The notes under the pieces were generated by a model. It had not been told where the DNA came from and did no database searches. It saw only the letters and a list, made by a program, of their open reading frames with translations. Shown in pieces: positions 4,222 to 7,437 of a stretch of 7,437 nt of DNA (the stretch's first letter is position 1; each line of letters starts with the position of its first letter). Origin of the DNA: S146-42 sp965371965 (lineage in GTDB: Bacteria; Planctomycetota; Phycisphaerae; Phycisphaerales; UBA1924). The position numbers were made by a program, and so were the translations under genes. The stretch spans positions 1 through 7,437 of the forward strand of contig CBDVAM010000158.1 in NCBI GenBank assembly GCA_965371965.1. Reading direction: 5' to 3'.

Positions 4222-6577
4222 ACAGCACAAACAGATCGAGGAACCCAAAGAAATCCTCGGCATCGATGTCGCCGTCGCCATCAATGTCCGCCCGCTCATC
4301 GCCAGCCGCGAACAGGTCGAGATACCCGAAGAAGTCGTCGGCGTCCACGTCGCCATCGCCGTCGATATCCGCCGGGTGTCGCACGACTTCGATCGTCGGG
4401 TCCGGCATGAGCACGACCGGGCGGCCTCCGTCGTCCGCGGTGATGCGGAAGGCGTCGGTCCCGGGTTCGCTAGCGCCGCCGATGGCGACCTCGAACGCCC
4501 CGCCGCCGAGATCGGTGACCTTGCCGATGGTCGCGCGCCCGGCCGAGCCCGGCGCATGCTCGACAGTCAGGGTTGCGGGCGAAGTGATCCCCGCTTCCTG
4601 CCAATCCATCAGGATGACGGTCATGGTCGTCTGGCGGCCATCAGCGAACAACTCGTCGGCGAGCGTAACGGTGCTCGTGATCGCGTCGGTGCGCCCGTCG
4701 AGATCGGCACGCCAGCCGTCGAACAGGACGCGGAGTTGTCGCGTGGGATCTTCGCTGTTGACGTTCTGGTTGGCGACATTGAAGGTCATGAAGTAGTCGC
4801 CGCTGGCGCAGCCGAAGTCACGCGCAAAGAGGCCCACGGGGTTGTTGGGGCCGAGGTTGACCAGCGCGCTGGTGCCCGGGTTGCCGCCGGGCGAGATGGC
4901 GTCGGGCAGCCCGTCGCCGGTGAGGTCAATAGCGCGGAAGCCCCGCCCGCCCCCGGCGAGCCGGTTTTCCTCGGTGTCGATGGTGAATCCGCCGGCGCCA
5001 TCATTGAGAAACGTGGCGAACCGCGCGCCGCCGAGACGCATGGCCAGGAGGTCCAGATCGCCATCGGCGTCGGCGTCGCCGGCGTCGATATACAACATCC
5101 GCTGGGTCGTGGCGACGTCCTCGCGGACGAAAACGCCCGCGTCCTGCAAGAAGACGCTGAGTGCCCGCCCGGCACGATGTGAGACCGCGAGGTCGTCGTC
5201 CCCATCGCCGTCCAGGTCCGCGGCGACAAGGTCGGCCGGATCATCGAGCGTTGCGATGATGCTATCAAATCCGAATGCTCCCGCGTCGTTGATCACCAGA
5301 GCGATGCTGTCCAACGTGTCCAGAGCCGCGCCGATATCCATATCTCCATCGTCGTCGGCGTCCAGGATCGCAACATTTTCCACTGCGCCACCGACGCTCA
5401 CCAACACCGCAGGATCGAACCCGCCGACGCCGTCGGCGAGGTAGATCGCGATCCGCCCGTCGAACGAGGTCGACGTCACGATGTCCAGCGTGCCGTTGGC
5501 GTCCAGATCGCCCAGCGCCAGCCCGGCGGGGCTGCTCGGGAGCGCCGCCAGGGCGAACGACGCGCCGAATCCGCCGACGCCATCGCCGGGCACGATGTGG
5601 ACCGAACCATCCGTTGGGACAACGACGACGACGTCTTCGATATCGTCACCGGTGACATCGCCGACACGCACGAACTCGCCCCGCCCAGGCAATGCCGCAA
5701 TGAGTTCGGGCGCATCGAGCTTGACGAACCGCGAATCGGGCGTCGAGTTCATCATCAGGTACAGCCCGTTGTTTCCCGTCGTGACGGTGTCGAGCAGGCC
5801 ATCGCTGTTCAAGTCGATGAACCCAACCGCGTACGACGCCGGATCGACGCGGTACACGGTCAGGCACGAGTCCAGATCGCCCGTCCGCCCGATCAGCATG
5901 TACGAGATGTGGGCCGATTTATCTATCTCGGGATCGAAGCCGTTGGGAGGCGAGCCGCAGCCGTCCGGATCGTTCCCGCACGAGCACCGCCCGTCGCCAC
6001 CAAACGCATGTGCCGCCTCCATGCCCGCCATCAACCGCTCGGCGAGGTCGCCGGGGGTGTTGACGACCGCGTCGATAGCCTCGCCGACCACCGGCGAACC
6101 CGCGAGAACGTTGCCCTGGATGGCGTAGACGATCGTCGTCTCCTGCCCCCCATGGAACGATTGGAAGCTGCCGGTCATTCCCCCGGCCCATTGCCCGGCG
6201 TTGGAACCGGTAAAGGTCGCGACGCCGCCGGCGGTATCGATGATGCCGTACTGACGCGATTGGTGGCCATTATCGAAGTCTTCGAGCAGGCCGATGATGG
6301 CGTTGGGATCGACCCCCTCGAGCAGGCGGTCTCTCGCGAACACGCGGTTATAACCCCGCTGATCGACCGAAGATTGGGCGGTCACCCCGCCCCTGCCGAC
6401 GATCATCACCGGCGTATTCGCCCGCAGATCAAACCCCGTGAGGCACGTCGCAGAGCCCAGAGCGACCTCGCCAGTGCGGGTATCGACCAGCAGAATCGAC
6501 CAGGTCGCCTGGGCTGGCATACTCACGCCAACAAGACCAATGATCAAGGAAAAACGAAGTTTCGTTATCGGACGCAT
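4220..6577 (-). CDS. Secreted DUF1028 / FG-GAP beta-propeller / dockerin-like protein
   Basis: This 785-residue exported protein has several modules. Residues 1-24 are a signal peptide (K6/R8, hydrophobic FSLIIGLVGVSM, then P-A-Q-A) with cleavage expected before T25. Residues 25 to about 240 match DUF1028 (WSILLVDTRTGEVALGSATC, GVTAQSSVDQRGYN, SRQYGIIDTAGGVATFTG, AIQGNVLAG), a family I recall as having an Ntn-hydrolase fold; its reaction is unknown. Seven Asp-rich calcium loops of FG-GAP/VCBS type follow, starting at D255, D307, D357, D406, D454, D501 and D551, spaced 47-52 residues, which fits a seven-bladed propeller. Residues about 580-730 are an unassigned region. Two dockerin-like EF-hands end the protein (ADIDGDGDVDADDFFGYLDLF at 736-756 and a near-copy at 763-783). 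The start is supported by GAGGAG five bases upstream. It probably forms an operon with the small membrane protein gene 51 bases upstream. The final role (surface binding, peptide or cell-wall hydrolysis) is not known. Confidence 0.9.
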   Translation of the reverse strand: MRPITKLRFSLIIGLVGVSMPAQATWSILLVDTRTGEVALGSATCLTGFDLRANTPVMIVGRGGVTAQSSVDQRGYNRVFARDRLLEGVDPNAIIGLLEDFDNGHQSRQYGIIDTAGGVATFTGSNAGQWAGGMTGSFQSFHGGQETTIVYAIQGNVLAGSPVVGEAIDAVVNTPGDLAERLMAGMEAAHAFGGDGRCSCGNDPDGCGSPPNGFDPEIDKSAHISYMLIGRTGDLDSCLTVYRVDPASYAVGFIDLNSDGLLDTVTTGNNGLYLMMNSTPDSRFVKLDAPELIAALPGRGEFVRVGDVTGDDIEDVVVVVPTDGSVHIVPGDGVGGFGASFALAALPSSPAGLALGDLDANGTLDIVTSTSFDGRIAIYLADGVGGFDPAVLVSVGGAVENVAILDADDDGDMDIGAALDTLDSIALVINDAGAFGFDSIIATLDDPADLVAADLDGDGDDDLAVSHRAGRALSVFLQDAGVFVREDVATTQRMLYIDAGDADADGDLDLLAMRLGGARFATFLNDGAGGFTIDTEENRLAGGGRGFRAIDLTGDGLPDAISPGGNPGTSALVNLGPNNPVGLFARDFGCASGDYFMTFNVANQNVNSEDPTRQLRVLFDGWRADLDGRTDAITSTVTLADELFADGRQTTMTVILMDWQEAGITSPATLTVEHAPGSAGRATIGKVTDLGGGAFEVAIGGASEPGTDAFRITADDGGRPVVLMPDPTIEVVRHPADIDGDGDVDADDFFGYLDLFAAGDERADIDGDGDIDAEDFFGFLDLFVL

Positions 6578-6582
6578 TATGA

Positions 6583-6588
6583 CTCCTC
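6583..6588 (-). promoter_or_regulatory. Ribosome binding site of the DUF1028 gene
   Basis: The minus strand reads GAGGAG, then TCATA, then ATG. Five-base spacing supports the start at 6577. Another ATG overlaps this site but is out of frame. Confidence 0.8.
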
Positions 6589-6628
6589 ATGCACCTTCTG
6601 ATTCACTCAGAATACACGACTCTCCGCG

Positions 6629-6784
6629 TCACCCATCGGTTTCTCGGCGATTTCGCAGCGGACGAACGCCGATCAACGCGAGAAAGGCGTATGAGAGCGC
6701 CAAGCATGCGACGGTCGGGGATGGGTGGTGGATTGCTTCGATCGTGTACGCGCCACTGATCATGGCGTAGATCAAACTGTGCAT
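6629..6784 (-). CDS. Small (51-residue) predicted two-helix membrane protein
   Basis: I do not recognise this protein. From ATG 6784 it reads MHSLIYAMISGAYTIEAI, then a turn HHPSP, then TVACLALSYAFLALIGV, ending in a basic tail PLRNRRETDG. The two hydrophobic stretches (about 4-18 and 24-40) suggest a membrane hairpin with a cytoplasmic basic C-terminus. A longer version from 6859 would add a Lys/Arg-rich leader, but the start at 6784 has AGGAGGT five bases upstream, close to the ideal Shine-Dalgarno, so I choose it. The gene lies 51 bases before the secreted DUF1028 gene on the same strand and is probably cotranscribed; it might serve the envelope or the export of that protein, which is inference. 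The opposite strand over 6629-6770 is also open but lacks such signals. Confidence 0.7.
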   Translation of the reverse strand: MHSLIYAMISGAYTIEAIHHPSPTVACLALSYAFLALIGVRPLRNRRETDG

Positions 6785-6789
6785 GTCAG

Positions 6790-6796
6790 ACCTCCT
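6790..6796 (-). promoter_or_regulatory. Strong ribosome binding site of the small membrane protein
   Basis: The minus strand reads AGGAGGT, then CTGAC, then ATG. This is the best Shine-Dalgarno in the window, and it decides the 6784 start over the longer ORF start at 6859. Confidence 0.85.
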
Positions 6797-6958
6797 ACCG
6801 CTCCTTGGTGCCGCGAAGGACCAGTAGTGGTCTCGTGATTCTTTTTTTCTTTTCTTCAATGAGCCATGTCCTCAAGGGACCATCGGCGCCACCTCCATTG
6901 ATGAGAGGCGAGGGTCGCCTCGATATTTCACAAGTCCTTCGTATGAAAGGGGACAGTC
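6797..6958. other. Divergent intergenic region with hairpins and a pyrimidine tract
   Basis: This region separates the minus-strand small-protein/DUF1028 pair from the plus-strand Pro-rich gene and should hold both promoters. I see no convincing -35/-10 pair. It does contain a hairpin GACCA-GTAG-TGGTC (6819-6832), a pyrimidine run on the plus strand (6839-6857, including seven T at 6842-6848) that is a purine run in the leader of the minus transcript, and a perfect hairpin GAGGCGA-GGG-TCGCCTC (6905-6921) in front of the plus gene. The plus gene has AAGGGGA at 6947-6953 as a likely ribosome binding site. Confidence 0.5.
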
Positions 6959-7369
6959 ATGAGTCTTGAGAGTTCGTTTGCGATGGTGCCGGGGGCGGCA
7001 CCGTCAGATCTGCCGGCACCCAAACCGGACACCCCTCGTGATCCGATTGGTGGCCTGCCGATCGATCCGCCCACACCGGATCCCTCCGATCCCGATTCGC
7101 CGCCCGACGACATTCCTCCGAACCCGCCGAAGCCTGGTCCGATGGCGCCGGCTGGAGAAGGTGCAGCCTCCCACGCGCCGTGGTCGCCGCCGGCTGAATC
7201 CGGCACTGCGCACAGTGCCCAAGCCGGTGGCGCAGAAGCTGATCCGAGCGTTTGCGCGAGGTGGCCGCGAGGAGGCGTTGGAGGTCCTGGAGTCACTCCG
7301 AAACGAACCGTACCTCCCACATGCTCGCCGGATCGTATCGATGTTGGAGATTATCAGCGGCGCACTTGA
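6959..7369 (+). CDS. Pro/Asp-rich hypothetical protein, apparently frameshifted
   Basis: I do not recognise this protein. ATG 6959 follows AAGGGGA with five-base spacing. The first 60 residues are a disordered Pro/Asp-rich stretch (PAPKPDTPRDPIGGLPIDPP, then many PDP/PPDD repeats), typical of a linker or low-complexity region. After about residue 62 this frame turns into unlike sequence with Cys, Trp and Gly (GGAEADPSVCARWPRGGVGG), while the +1 frame becomes protein-like and ends at 7373. A +1 shift near 7120-7160 would join the two. By hand count, third-position GC in the last half is about 51% in this frame and about 72% in the +1 frame. The +1 frame is also GC3-rich in the first half, so this count alone does not settle it. 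Real frameshift, sequencing error or two overlapping genes are all possible. Confidence 0.5.
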   Translation: MSLESSFAMVPGAAPSDLPAPKPDTPRDPIGGLPIDPPTPDPSDPDSPPDDIPPNPPKPGPMAPAGEGAASHAPWSPPAESGTAHSAQAGGAEADPSVCARWPRGGVGGPGVTPKRTVPPTCSPDRIDVGDYQRRT

Positions 7370-7373
7370 TTGA
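7140..7373 (+). other. +1-frame segment, likely true C-terminus of the Pro-rich gene
   Basis: Reading from 7140 in the frame ending at the TGA 7371-7373 gives RWRRLEKVQPPTRRGRRRL, then VPKPVAQKLIRAFARGG, then REEALEVLESLRNEPYLP and a final RRIVSMLEIISGALD. The last 50 residues have the heptad-like hydrophobic spacing of amphipathic helices, unlike a shadow frame. A separate start is possible at GTG 7161 (GGAG only three bases before it, poorly spaced). I think it is more likely the continuation of the gene that starts at 6959. Confidence 0.45.
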
Positions 7374-7385
7374 CCCGCTCCCCTG

Positions 7386-7430
7386 GCCCTGGCGCGGGGG
7401 TACCCACCCGCGCCCGGGCGCTTCAGTTTT
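7386..7430 (+). terminator. GC-rich hairpin with short T-run after the Pro-rich gene
   Basis: GCCC (7386-7389), T, GGCGCGGG (7391-7398) pairs with CCCGCGCC (7407-7414), C, GGGC (7416-7419): twelve pairs with one mismatch and an eight-base loop. TTTT follows at 7427-7430, seven bases past the stem, so this is a plausible but imperfect intrinsic terminator. The stem starts with GGCCCTGGCGC, identical to 4114-4124 of the palindromic repeat. Confidence 0.5.
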
Positions 7431-7437
7431 GCATGAC

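Noticed and set aside
5597..6601. 334-codon plus-strand frame opposite the DUF1028 gene
   Set aside because: It is antisense to a clear signal peptide and DUF1028 domain; its Arg/Asp/Val-rich composition is that of a shadow.
1..7437. tRNA, rRNA or riboswitch genes
   Set aside because: Reading both strands, I found no cloverleaf with a T-loop GTTCRANNC motif, no rRNA segment and no riboswitch core that I recognise.

Overview
The window looks like a chromosomal segment of a GC-rich bacterium, most likely a planctomycete of the Phycisphaerae group. This is inferred from three things: a secreted DUF1028 protein with FG-GAP repeats and a C-terminal dockerin-like double EF-hand, a DEAD-box helicase with a Lys/Arg-rich N-terminal extension, and a free-standing four-helix-bundle (23S rRNA intervening-sequence-type) gene. 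No 16S, tRNA or other taxonomic marker is present, so the assignment is not firm.

Layout, left to right. Positions 1-72 are unassigned edge sequence. A DEAD-box RNA helicase (+, to 1683) is followed after 36 bases by an M42-like metallopeptidase (+, to 2901); the two probably form a transcription unit. From 2901 to 3385 lies a compact cassette: a small four-helix-bundle gene (-) bracketed by two inverted arrays of four 8-bp units. Next come an APS kinase gene, cysC (-, 3394-4011), and a 208-base gap holding a large palindromic repeat pair (4111-4187). A third, degenerate copy of that repeat overlaps the stop codon of the next gene. That gene is a 785-residue secreted DUF1028/FG-GAP/dockerin-like protein (-, 4220-6577), preceded by a 51-residue membrane protein (-, 6629-6784) with a very good ribosome binding site. 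A divergent intergenic region (6797-6958) separates this pair from a Pro/Asp-rich reading frame (+, from 6959) that appears frameshifted. A GC-rich hairpin closes the window and shares its core with the repeats at 4111-4221.

The ordinary genes are housekeeping (RNA remodelling, peptide trimming, sulfate activation) or secreted/envelope functions. The most interesting part is 2901-3385. A four-helix-bundle gene sits between complementary ends, the architecture known from intervening sequences inside 23S rRNA, but here it lies between two convergent protein genes and abuts both stop codons. The arm differences that are transitions all become G-U wobbles on the strand that encodes the protein, which hints at an RNA-level structure. 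The second signal is the palindromic repeat family (two tetraloop hairpins in inverted orientation, one degenerate copy, one possible relative at the right edge).

Two reading frames, the helicase N-terminus and the Pro-rich gene, do not have clean starts or frames. They may reflect non-standard initiation, real frameshifts or sequence errors.
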